Source of the DNA: a bacterium
Lineage (GTDB): Bacteria; Acidobacteriota; Polarisedimenticolia; Polarisedimenticolales; Polarisedimenticolaceae
Reading direction: 5' to 3'
Length of the DNA stretch: 64,000 nucleotides
Assembly: GCA_024226515.1 (NCBI GenBank)
Contig: JAAELQ010000116.1
Location: 310,001-374,000 of the forward strand
The notes beneath the pieces were generated by a model. It was not told the origin of the DNA and ran no database searches. It worked only from the letters and a program-made list of their open reading frames with translations. A program made the position numbers and the translations under genes. The first letter of the stretch is position 1. The number at the start of each line of letters is the position of its first letter. This document shows, one piece after another, positions 1 through 8,517 of the stretch.

Positions 1-2429
1 TGTTCGACGAGCTGGGGCCGGACGAGGGGCCCGACGGCACCGCGGTCATCCTGTTGCACGGTAGCCCCGGAAACCGCCACGACTTTCGCAGCGCAGCGCC
101 CGTGCTCGCTCGACGTCATCGAGTGATCGCGCCCGACCTGCCGGGCTTCGGCGAGTCGACGTTGCAGGTCCCGGACTACTCGCTCGTCGCGCACGCCGAC
201 TACGTCCTGCAGCTGATGGACGCGCTCGCGATTCGCCGCGCGCACCTCGTGGGCTTCAGCATGGGCGGCGGCGTCGGCCTGTCGCTGTACGACCGGGCTC
301 CCGACCGAGTCCTCTCGTTGACGCTGCTCTCGGCCATCGGCGTGCAGGAGCTGGAGCTGTTCGGCAACTACCCGATGAACCACGCCGTCCACGGCGCGCA
401 GCTGGGCGGTATGTGGCTTCTGGTTCACGGGTTTCCGCACTTCGGCGGTCTGGACCGGGCGTTCTTCGGTCTGCCGTACTGCCGCAATTTCTACGACACC
501 GACCAGCGCCCGCTGCGTGGGATCCTCGAGCGCTTCGAGCCGCCGATGCTGGTGGTGCACGGCGAGGACGACTTCCTCGTTCCGGCGCAGGCCGCGCGCG
601 AGCACCACCGTGTCGTCCCGCACAGCGAGCTGCAGATGTTGCGCGGCAGTCACTTCCTGATCTTCCGCCGCGGCGAGGAGATCGGAGCGCGGCTGGCGCG
701 CTTCGTCGGATCGGTCGACCGGGGGGAGGCGCCCGTCCGCGCGGGCGCCGAGGCGACGCGTGTCGTCGCCGCCGCGGGGCCGCGCTTGCCGCCGCCGCCG
801 TTCACCGGTTTCGCGCTGATCCTGATGCTGGTCCTGATCGTCGTATCGACGCTGGTGACCGAGGACCTCACCTGCATCGGGGTCGGTCTGATGGTCGCGC
901 AGGGCAGGTTGGAGTTCCTTCCCGGCGTCGCGGCCTGCTGCTTCGGGATCTTCATCGGCGATGTCGGACTGTACCTGGCGGGCCGCTGGCTGGGCCGTCC
1001 CGCGATCCGGCGCGCGCCGCTGCGCTGGATGATCGGAGTGGACAGCGTCGACGCGTCGTCCGATTGGTTCCGCCGCCGCGGGCCGATCGTCATCGTGCTC
1101 AGCCGCTTCGCCCCCGGCTTCCGCATCCCGACGTACTTCGCCGCGGGGCTGCTGCACACGAGCTTCCTCAAGTTCTGCGGCTACTTCGTCCTGGCGGTCG
1201 TGTTGTGGACACCCGCGCTGGTCGGCGCGGCGACGCTGGCCGGCGAAGGTGCGTTCGAGTATTTCGAGACGTTCCAGGAGCACGCGATCTGGGCCTTCGT
1301 CGCCCTCGGCCTGTGGATCTTGATCGTCGTCAAGCTGATCCTGCCGCTGTTCTCGTGGCGTGGACGGCGACGGATGGTCGGCCGCTGGCGCCGGCTGACG
1401 CGCTGGGAGTTCTGGCCGCCGTGGGTCTTCTACCCGCCCGTGCTGGCCTGGGTCGTGTGGCTCGGCATTCGCCACCGCAGCCCGTTGCTGTTCACCGCCG
1501 CGAACCCGGCGATCGAGGCCGGCGGTTTCATCTCGGAGTCGAAGTGGGAGATTCTGCGTGGGCTCGAGGACTCGGGCTCGTACATCGCCGCGGCGCAGCT
1601 CGTGCCGTGTGACGCGGACGTCGCGGCGCGTGCCGCCGTCGTGCGGTCGTTCATGACGTCGCGCGGCCTCGACTTCCCCGTGGTGCTCAAGCCCGACACC
1701 GGGCAGCGCGGCTCCGGGGTCGCCGTCGTGCGTGACGTCGCGGCGGTCGAGGCCTATCTGTCGGCGGCGCCGTACGAGGTCGTGGTCCAGGAGTACGTGC
1801 CCGGTCACGAGCTGGGGATCTTCTACGTTCGCCGTCCCGACGAGGACGAAGGACGCATCATCTCCATCACCGACAAACGGATGCCCGAGGTCGTGGGGGA
1901 CGGGCGAAGCACGGTCGAGGAGCTGATCCTGGCCGACCCGCGCGCGGTCGCGATGGCCGACCACTACCTCGCGGCGCAGGCCGCCCGCCGCGCCGACGTC
2001 CCCGCCGACGGCGAGACGATCCAGCTCGTCGAGCTGGGCACGCATTGCCGCGGCGCGATCTTCCTCGACGGCTCGGCGTTCGAGACCGACGAGCTGCGCC
2101 GGGCGATCGATCGCGTCAGCCGCAGCTTCGACGGCTTCTTCTTCGGCCGCTACGACGTCCGCGTCTTCGAGCCCGACGTCCTGCCCCACGGGGCCGGTTT
2201 CAAGGTCATCGAGCTGAACGGCGTCACGTCGGAGGCGACGCACATTTACGATCCGTCGCTCTCGTTGCTCGAGGCGTACCGCACGCTGTTCCGACAGTGG
2301 GCGCTGGCATTCGAAATAGGCCGGGAAAACAAGCGACGCGGGGTGCAGCCGACGACCTTCCGCGAGCTGTTACATCTTTTACAAACGTATCGAAAAACTT
2401 CGCGATTCCACAATCAAACGAAAGCGTGA
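1..2429 (+). CDS. alpha/beta-hydrolase - DedA - ATP-grasp fusion protein (5' truncated)
   Basis: The reading frame is already open at base 3, so the N-terminus lies outside the window. Three domains lie in one uninterrupted frame (numbering from the TTG at 54). Residues 1-220 are an alpha/beta hydrolase, with the oxyanion motif HGSPG, nucleophile Ser69 in GFSMGG, acid Asp172/173 and His200. Residues 250-435 are a DedA/SNARE-associated membrane domain, with GDVGLYLAGRWLG and the arginine-rich SRFAPGFRIPTYFAAG. Residues about 485-760 are an ATP-grasp domain with FPVVLKPDTGQRGSG, VQEYVPGHELG and the metal-binding-like KVIELNGVTSEATH. DedA proteins are linked to lipid-carrier flipping, and ATP-grasp enzymes ligate carboxylates to amines. 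The joint substrate is unknown. The domain calls are firm; any lipid or envelope role is inference. Confidence 0.88.
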   Translation, partial: FDELGPDEGPDGTAVILLHGSPGNRHDFRSAAPVLARRHRVIAPDLPGFGESTLQVPDYSLVAHADYVLQLMDALAIRRAHLVGFSMGGGVGLSLYDRAPDRVLSLTLLSAIGVQELELFGNYPMNHAVHGAQLGGMWLLVHGFPHFGGLDRAFFGLPYCRNFYDTDQRPLRGILERFEPPMLVVHGEDDFLVPAQAAREHHRVVPHSELQMLRGSHFLIFRRGEEIGARLARFVGSVDRGEAPVRAGAEATRVVAAAGPRLPPPPFTGFALILMLVLIVVSTLVTEDLTCIGVGLMVAQGRLEFLPGVAACCFGIFIGDVGLYLAGRWLGRPAIRRAPLRWMIGVDSVDASSDWFRRRGPIVIVLSRFAPGFRIPTYFAAGLLHTSFLKFCGYFVLAVVLWTPALVGAATLAGEGAFEYFETFQEHAIWAFVALGLWILIVVKLILPLFSWRGRRRMVGRWRRLTRWEFWPPWVFYPPVLAWVVWLGIRHRSPLLFTAANPAIEAGGFISESKWEILRGLEDSGSYIAAAQLVPCDADVAARAAVVRSFMTSRGLDFPVVLKPDTGQRGSGVAVVRDVAAVEAYLSAAPYEVVVQEYVPGHELGIFYVRRPDEDEGRIISITDKRMPEVVGDGRSTVEELILADPRAVAMADHYLAAQAARRADVPADGETIQLVELGTHCRGAIFLDGSAFETDELRRAIDRVSRSFDGFFFGRYDVRVFEPDVLPHGAGFKVIELNGVTSEATHIYDPSLSLLEAYRTLFRQWALAFEIGRENKRRGVQPTTFRELLHLLQTYRKTSRFHNQTKA

Positions 2430-2487
2430 ATCGTTCCGTATCCTCATGCGTAGTAAACAGACGAAGGGCAACCGAGGGGGGAAATCC

Positions 2488-4821
2488 ATGCGAGTCCACG
2501 TCTGCCGTATTGCGCTGGTCCTGACCCTGTGCGCGGGTCCGACGCTCGCCGCCGACAACGACACCGAAGGGCGGAAGCCGGTCGGCACCGTCCCGCAGAC
2601 GAGCCAGGCCATCGAGGTCGACGGCAACCTGGATGATGCGGCGTGGGGCTCCGCCCTCGCGCTCGAGCTTCCCTTCGAGACCAACCCCGGCGAGAACACG
2701 CCTGCACCCGTCGAGACGGTCTGCATGCTGACCAACGACGACGCGAGGCTCTACGTCGGATGTCGCGCCAGCGACCCTGATCCGACGAAGATCCGCGCCC
2801 GGTTGACCGACCGCGACTCCGCGTTTCAGGACGACTTCGTCGGCATCGTCATCGACACCTTCAACGACGAGCGCCGCGCCTTCGAGTTCTTCGTCAACCC
2901 GATGGGTGTGCAGATGGATCTGATCCAGGACGACGTCAACGGCAGCGAGGACTCGTCGTGGGACGCGATCTGGGATTCGGCCGGGCAGATCACCGAGCAG
3001 GGATACGAGGTCGAGATGGCGATCCCGTTCAGCTCGTTGAGCTTTCAGCGAGCCGACGGCGCTCCGCAGACGTGGGGCCTGGACATCGTACGCATCTACC
3101 CGCGCGACAGGCGAATGCAGCTGCGGCTCAACAAGTTGCTGCGGGAGGTCGATTGCTACCTGTGTCAGGCGTCGACGATCACCGGCTTTGCCGGCGCGGA
3201 GCCCGGCAAGAACCTCGAGATCACGCCGACGCTGACCGCCGGACGCACCGACGAGGCGCCGACCTATGGCGACAGCCTGGACAGTGGCGACACCGACAGC
3301 GAGGTCGGACTGACGGCGCGCTGGGGCTTCACCAACAACCTGACGCTGCTCGGCACGGTCAACCCCGACTTCTCGCAGGTCGAGGCGGACGCCGCGCGGT
3401 TGAGCGTCAACGAACCGTTCGCGCTGTTCTTCCGCGAGAAGCGACCGTTCTTCCTCGAGGGGCAGGACTTCTTCGACACGCCGATCTCGGCCGTGTACAC
3501 ACGCACCGTCGAGCAGCCCGACTGGGCCGCCAAGATCACCGGCAAGGAGGGCAGGAACGCGATCGGCAGCTTCTTCGCGCAGGACAAGGTGGACTCGCTC
3601 ATCGTTCCGGGAAGTGAAGGCTCCAGCTTCGTCGAGTTCGACGAGCAGGACTACATCGGCGGCGTGATGCGCTACCGGCGCGACGTCGGCCAGAACTCCG
3701 CGGTCGGAGCGCTAGTGACCGCGCGTGAAGGTGACGATTACTACAACCGAGTCGCGGGTATCGACGCGCAGTGGCGTTTCAACAAGAACAAGGACACGAT
3801 CCGCTTTCAGGCCCTCGGGTCGCAGACCGAGTACCCGGACGACAGCGGGCTGACCCAGGAGAAGCTGGAAGACCTGGCGCTGGAGTTCCGCTACTTCCAC
3901 GACACGCGCAACTACAATGCGTACCTGACGTACCTCGACTACGGCGAGGACTTTCGCGCGGACATGGGCTTCGTGACCCAGGTCGACTACTCGAAGGTCA
4001 TCGCCGGCGGCAATTACCGCTGGTGGGGCGATTCGGACCGCTGGTACAGCCGCATCGGCGCCGGCGGAGACTGGGACGAGACAAGAAACCAGGAGGGCGA
4101 TCTAATCGAGCGCGAGCTGGAGGGCTACTGGGACTTCAGCGGCGCCAAGCAGTCGTACTTCAGCATCAGCGGCGGGCGGCGCGAGCGCGTTTTTAACACG
4201 GTCGAGTTCGATCAGAACTTCAACAACATCTACTTCGAGATGACGCCGGTGGGCGACTTCAATTTCTGGCTCTTCGCGCGCCGGAACGACCGCATCGACT
4301 TCGGCTACGATCAGAGCGAGAGCACGATCCCCGACCCCCCGGCGGCCCAGCAGGGCATCGAGATGACCTACGAAGCCGGGATGCGCTACAACTTCGGCCG
4401 TCACCTCAAGCTGAGCCTCGACCACACGTTCCGCAACCTGACCGTCGAGGAAGACCACCGGCAGGCGGTGGTCGACGAGAACCGCATCTTCAAGGCCAAC
4501 GTGAGCGAGATGAACTTGGTCTACCAGTTCAACGTTCGTGCATTCCTTCGCCTGATCACCCAGTACGTCACGATCGACGAGTTGTTGTTCAACGATCCGG
4601 CAGATCCGCCTGCCGATGGATCCACCACGCGGCTGAGGAAGGATCTGTTCAACCAGTTCCTCTTCTCGTACAAAGTCAACCCGCGCACCGTCGTGTTCGT
4701 CGGCTACACGGACAATCAGGCCAACAACGCGCTGCCGTCCCAGGATCCTCTCGAGAACTCCAGCCTGGAGCAGGCGGAACGCAGTTTCTTCGTGAAGCTG
4801 GGCTACGCCTGGGTGCCCTGA
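2488..4821 (+). CDS. DUF5916 outer-membrane protein with CBM9-like N-terminal domain
   Basis: A protein of 777 residues. The ATG at 2488 is chosen over the one at 2446 because it follows GAGGGGGGAAATCC and begins a signal peptide (RVHVCRIALVLTLCAGPTLAAD). Residues about 30-220 resemble the carbohydrate-binding family 9 fold (IEVDGNLDDAAWG, DTFNDERRAFEFFVNP). The rest carries DUF5916 hallmarks: FSQVEADAARLSVNEPF, then REKRPFFLEGQDFF, then alternating aromatic strands typical of an outer-membrane beta-barrel. The substrate is unknown. It converges on the PilZ gene, with 4 bases between stops. It is a paralogue of the gene at 6018-8282. Confidence 0.85.
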   Translation: MRVHVCRIALVLTLCAGPTLAADNDTEGRKPVGTVPQTSQAIEVDGNLDDAAWGSALALELPFETNPGENTPAPVETVCMLTNDDARLYVGCRASDPDPTKIRARLTDRDSAFQDDFVGIVIDTFNDERRAFEFFVNPMGVQMDLIQDDVNGSEDSSWDAIWDSAGQITEQGYEVEMAIPFSSLSFQRADGAPQTWGLDIVRIYPRDRRMQLRLNKLLREVDCYLCQASTITGFAGAEPGKNLEITPTLTAGRTDEAPTYGDSLDSGDTDSEVGLTARWGFTNNLTLLGTVNPDFSQVEADAARLSVNEPFALFFREKRPFFLEGQDFFDTPISAVYTRTVEQPDWAAKITGKEGRNAIGSFFAQDKVDSLIVPGSEGSSFVEFDEQDYIGGVMRYRRDVGQNSAVGALVTAREGDDYYNRVAGIDAQWRFNKNKDTIRFQALGSQTEYPDDSGLTQEKLEDLALEFRYFHDTRNYNAYLTYLDYGEDFRADMGFVTQVDYSKVIAGGNYRWWGDSDRWYSRIGAGGDWDETRNQEGDLIERELEGYWDFSGAKQSYFSISGGRRERVFNTVEFDQNFNNIYFEMTPVGDFNFWLFARRNDRIDFGYDQSESTIPDPPAAQQGIEMTYEAGMRYNFGRHLKLSLDHTFRNLTVEEDHRQAVVDENRIFKANVSEMNLVYQFNVRAFLRLITQYVTIDELLFNDPADPPADGSTTRLRKDLFNQFLFSYKVNPRTVVFVGYTDNQANNALPSQDPLENSSLEQAERSFFVKLGYAWVP

Positions 4822-4825
4822 TCGT

Positions 4826-5179
4826 CTAGTCCTGGCTGGACATCCACTGCCGGAAGAAGGGCGGCCAGCCGGGATCCGCGTTGACAAACTGGATTCCCAT
4901 GCCGTAGACGAGGCGCTCGCGTTGGTGCGCCGGGACCTGGATGGCCCACATGACTTTCGCCCGCAGGTCAAATGAGCGGTCGGGGAAGTCGATGCGCACG
5001 CGGAGCAGCGTCCCCACGGCGTAGACGCAGTCGGTCGAGAGGTACAGGCCGCCGATCGAGACGTTCTGCGCCCAGGCCTCGTGGTCGAGGCTGGTGACGC
5101 CGAAGCGGACCCCGAGGCGAGTCGGGACGCGGTTGCTAACGCGCCGGCTGAGCGCCTCGAGTTCTTCGAACGAGCGCAA
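4826..5179 (-). CDS. PilZ domain protein (c-di-GMP binding)
   Basis: A protein of 117 residues, one compact domain. It has the PilZ signature: an RxxxR motif (Arg17 and Arg21 in NRVPTRLG) and the downstream N/DxSxxG motif (Asn39-Gly44, NVSIGGLYLS), followed by beta-barrel strands (VRIDFPDRSFDLRAKVMW, YGMGIQFV). PilZ domains bind cyclic di-GMP and switch motility, secretion or polymer synthesis. No partner is fused here, so it probably acts in trans. It is transcribed away from the ApaH-like gene and convergent with the DUF5916 gene. Its target is unknown. Confidence 0.82.
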   Translation of the reverse strand: MRSFEELEALSRRVSNRVPTRLGVRFGVTSLDHEAWAQNVSIGGLYLSTDCVYAVGTLLRVRIDFPDRSFDLRAKVMWAIQVPAHQRERLVYGMGIQFVNADPGWPPFFRQWMSSQD

Positions 5180-5303
5180 ACATGCCTCCGGGCCGTCGGG
5201 GAAGACAGGCCTTCGTATCGAATGTCGCGACTCGGAGGCGCAGAGTCAAACGACCGCGGGGAATCTCCGTGCTGTAGCTCGAGGCACGGGCTACAATCCG
5301 CAA

Positions 5304-6032
5304 ATGCGCTGGATCGTGGGTGACATTCAGGGGTGCGCGCGTGAGCTGGAGGCGCTGCTCGAGCGGATCCGCTTCGACGCGGCGCGCGACGAGCTGTGGG
5401 CGGCCGGAGATGTCGTGAATCGCGGTCCGGATTCGCTTGCGGCGCTGCGGATGTGGATCGACACGGGCGCGCGCGGTGTGATCGGCAACCACGACGTCAA
5501 CGCGCTGCAGATCCGCGCCGGCGAGCGCGAGTCGCCGCGCCACACGCTGCACGAGCTGTTCGCCGCGCCGGACGCCGACGAGCTGCTGGGCAAGCTGCGC
5601 GAGCTGCCGGTGCTGGTGCACCTGCCGGGCAGCGAGTCGGGCGTGCGCGATGTGTGGCTGGTCCACGGCGGTCTGCACCCGCGCTGGACCGACCTGCCCG
5701 AGGTCGCCGCCCGGCTGAACGGCGCAGTCCACGACGGCGACTGGCTGGTCGATCACGAGGTCTCGTTCGCGACGCGCGTGCGCTGCTGCACGCCGGCGGG
5801 CCAGATGGACCGCTACACGGGACCGCCCGAGGGCGCGACGCCGCCGTTCGTTCCGTGGGACGAGCTGTATCGCGGGGAGACGCTGGTCGTGCACGGACAC
5901 TGGGCGCGGCGTGGGTTCTATCGCACCCCGCGCACGATGGGGCTCGATTCGGGATGCGTCTACGGCGGCGAGCTCACGGCGTGGTGCCAGGAAGAGGATC
6001 GCATCGTCCGTATCGCGTCACAGGCGGAATAG
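5304..6032 (+). CDS. ApaH-like metallophosphoesterase
   Basis: A protein of 242 residues starting at the ATG at 5304. The frame is open upstream, but those residues are low-complexity and the phosphoesterase core begins immediately with WIVGDIQGC. Metal-binding motifs are GDIQG, GDVVNRGPDS, GNHD and the late GHW, the arrangement of the PPP family member ApaH (symmetrical Ap4A hydrolase); YGGELTAW near the end is also ApaH-like. E. coli ApaH is about 280 residues, so this version is somewhat short. The likely role is removal of dinucleoside tetraphosphates. The 3' end overlaps the convergent DUF5916 gene by 15 bases. Confidence 0.85.
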   Translation: MRWIVGDIQGCARELEALLERIRFDAARDELWAAGDVVNRGPDSLAALRMWIDTGARGVIGNHDVNALQIRAGERESPRHTLHELFAAPDADELLGKLRELPVLVHLPGSESGVRDVWLVHGGLHPRWTDLPEVAARLNGAVHDGDWLVDHEVSFATRVRCCTPAGQMDRYTGPPEGATPPFVPWDELYRGETLVVHGHWARRGFYRTPRTMGLDSGCVYGGELTAWCQEEDRIVRIASQAE

Positions 6033-8282
6033 GTACGAGAGCTTCACGAACAGCCCGCGGGCGTCGTTCAGCAGATCCTCGCCGTTCGTGCGTGTCGGTT
6101 CGCTGCCGGGGTTTCGCATGAGGTTCTCGTAGTTGCCGTTGTATCCGACGTATGCCGCGGTCCACGGGTTGATCAGGTAGGTCAGCAGCAGGTCGCCGTT
6201 GAAGCGCTCGCGCTGCTCGGCGGTCGTCAGCAGTTCGTTGACGTCGAGGTTCTCGTACTGCAGGATCGCGCGCATCGAGAACTGCTTGTTGAACTGGTAA
6301 TTCACGCGCGCGCGGACGATGTCGTCGCGGAAGATCCGGTCGCCGCTGGCGCGATCGTCGAGCCGGGTCAGAAAGTACGTCGTGTCGACGAGCAGCCGCG
6401 CCACGGGCCGCAACGTCAGGTCGACGCGCATGCCGAAGCGATCCGCCGGCTCCGGTTCTCCCGCGGCCGGTGCGAAGTTGATCCCGCGTCCGCCCGAGAG
6501 CTCGATGCCGACGTCGACCGCGTCGACGAAGCGGCTGTCGAACTCGACCTCGAAGTGGTCGATGTCGTAGTCGCGCGGCTCGTCGAGCTGTGTGAAGTCC
6601 TCAGGACGCAGGCGCTCCTTGCCCGTCTCGAACTCGAACTGCAGTTGCGTCTGGCGCCGATAGTTGAACTCGACCTCGGTCTCGAAGCGTTGGTCGAGCC
6701 GCAGGCCGCTCTGGTCCTCGATGCGCTGGACGAAGAAGCGCGGCCCCCAGCTGACCAGCCGCTCGCCCTCGGGCCGGAACGTGTACGCGAGACGCTGGTG
6801 CATGTCGCGGATGTCCGTCCGCGGCACGAAGCCGGCCTCGGTGCGGAAGTCACGGCCGACGTCCACGTAGTGCGTGTGCGAGCCGAACTTGCGCCCGGAA
6901 CGGTCGAACTGCACCGAGAAGGCCCAGTCGTCGAACTTCCCCGTCCCCGAACCCTCGTCGACCTCGTTGTCGGTCGCACTGAACACACCCTGGAACTTCG
7001 TGTCCCAGTTGTCGTTCAGCTTGAACCGACCGTCGATGCCGCCGACCTGGTTGCGGTTGTTCTCGATCGCACGGTCCGTGTAGAGGAAGCCGATGTTCGA
7101 CTGCTGGCCCACGTCGCGGCTGATGCGCGCGACCGAGAACAGGGCCTTGTCCCCGTCGAACGGACTATCCGCGCGCTTGCCCGGTGCTTCGTCGTCGATC
7201 ACCAGGGCGCCGACGGCGTACTTGCCCAGCTTGCCGGTCGCGCGCGCGCCGCCGAGCGGGTCCGCGATGCGCCGCGTGAACAGTAAGTTGATCGGCGTCT
7301 GGAAGTAGTTCGCGTTCTCGAGAAAGAACGGTCGTTTCTCCGGAAAGAACACCTCGAAGCGCTGGTTGACCGTAACCTGCGGCGAGTCCGACTCGACCTG
7401 GCTGAAGTCGGGATTGACCGTCAGGTCCAGCGCGAGCCGGTCCTTGAACACCAGCTTGGCGTCGACCCCGACGTCGCCGTCGAAGTCGTCCGTCTCGAAC
7501 TCCGACGTCTCCCGGTCGAGGATCCGCGTGTTGCGCGCGGTGCCGTACGGGATGACCCAGATGTTGCGCCCCGGCGAGATGTTCTCGATCCCCTCGAGCG
7601 TGCCCGCCTGGTTCAGCCGACCCTCGATGCGGCTCGACACGGCGGGCCAGAACGAGACCTCGTTGTTGCGTGGGATGTCGCGCACGAAGACGAGGCCCCA
7701 GGTCTGCACCTCGTCGGCCGTGAAGCGCAGGCTCTTGAACGGGATCGACATCAACACGACGTAGCCCCGGTCGGTGATCTTGCCGCGTGCCTGCCACACC
7801 GTGTCCCACGACATGTCGAAGCCGCCGCCCTCGGTCCAGATCGCGTCCCACTGGATGCCGTACGGGTTGGCCAGGAACGAGAACGCTCGCCGCTGGTCGT
7901 GGAACGTGTCGAGCTGCACCTCGACCGTCTCGTCGCCGAAGATGTTCTCGCGCCGGTTGACGTGCGCGCGCATCTTGTCCGGCTCGTCGTCGAAGGCGAC
8001 GAAGACGAAGTACAGCTGCTTGTCGTCGTAGCCGCCGTAGACGTGCGTGCGCTGGCTGGCCGGCTCGCCGTCCTCGGGCTCGCGCTGGACGAAGCCGGTG
8101 ATGCGTCCCAGCGAGAGGTCGGCCGGGGGCTCCATGTCGAGGAACTCCTCCAGCTCGGGCGCGCGGGGCAGGCGCGGGATGTCCATCTGCGGGCGGTCGT
8201 TCGAGGCGAAAACGGGGAGGCACAGCAGGGCCCAGGCGATCATGCCCACTATCGGCGGACTGCAGTTTCGAGCCTGACCCAT
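6018..8282 (-). CDS. DUF5916 outer-membrane protein with CBM9-like domain (second copy)
   Basis: About 754 residues. The frame also offers a GTG at 8294, but ATG 8282 gives a better-spaced GGGAGGGG ribosome site and a signal peptide ending near LLCLPVFASND. The N-terminal CBM9-like part contains DTFHDQRRAFSFLANPYG. The C-terminal DUF5916 part contains FSQVESDSPQVTVNQRFEVF and PEKRPFFLENANYF, closely matching the paralogue at 2488-4821. The C-terminus has many alternating aromatic strands consistent with a beta-barrel. A role in binding or importing an extracellular polymer is plausible but not shown. The true start is uncertain. Confidence 0.83.
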   Translation of the reverse strand: MGQARNCSPPIVGMIAWALLCLPVFASNDRPQMDIPRLPRAPELEEFLDMEPPADLSLGRITGFVQREPEDGEPASQRTHVYGGYDDKQLYFVFVAFDDEPDKMRAHVNRRENIFGDETVEVQLDTFHDQRRAFSFLANPYGIQWDAIWTEGGGFDMSWDTVWQARGKITDRGYVVLMSIPFKSLRFTADEVQTWGLVFVRDIPRNNEVSFWPAVSSRIEGRLNQAGTLEGIENISPGRNIWVIPYGTARNTRILDRETSEFETDDFDGDVGVDAKLVFKDRLALDLTVNPDFSQVESDSPQVTVNQRFEVFFPEKRPFFLENANYFQTPINLLFTRRIADPLGGARATGKLGKYAVGALVIDDEAPGKRADSPFDGDKALFSVARISRDVGQQSNIGFLYTDRAIENNRNQVGGIDGRFKLNDNWDTKFQGVFSATDNEVDEGSGTGKFDDWAFSVQFDRSGRKFGSHTHYVDVGRDFRTEAGFVPRTDIRDMHQRLAYTFRPEGERLVSWGPRFFVQRIEDQSGLRLDQRFETEVEFNYRRQTQLQFEFETGKERLRPEDFTQLDEPRDYDIDHFEVEFDSRFVDAVDVGIELSGGRGINFAPAAGEPEPADRFGMRVDLTLRPVARLLVDTTYFLTRLDDRASGDRIFRDDIVRARVNYQFNKQFSMRAILQYENLDVNELLTTAEQRERFNGDLLLTYLINPWTAAYVGYNGNYENLMRNPGSEPTRTNGEDLLNDARGLFVKLSYLFRL

Positions 8283-8428
8283 CGGTCCGATCACACCCCT
8301 CCCCTCGGAACCGGGAGCGTATGCTCCAACTTCCGCCGCTTTTCCGCAAACACGACGATCTCACGACGGGCGGAGGCCGGTTCGGGCGAGGGCCCGAGGT
8401 TCGTCCGCCCGGGCGTGACGGCTTGAAA

Positions 8429-8444
8429 TTATCCGGTAGGATAA
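8429..8444. promoter_or_regulatory. perfect inverted repeat upstream of the pyruvate dehydrogenase operon
   Basis: TTATCC-GGTA-GGATAA is a perfect 6-base inverted repeat with a 4-base spacer, about 75 bases upstream of the aceE start. The surrounding intergenic DNA is GC-rich, so this AT-richer symmetric site stands out. It has the size and placement of a repressor operator. It does not match the E. coli PdhR site (ATTGGT-N3-ACCAAT). The regulator is unknown. Confidence 0.4.
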
Positions 8445-8517
8445 CGACGTTGTTTCCCGTGGACGGACCCCCCCGGATCCCGTCCCTCCAGACGACCGGA
8501 TCGAGGCAGGGTGAACC

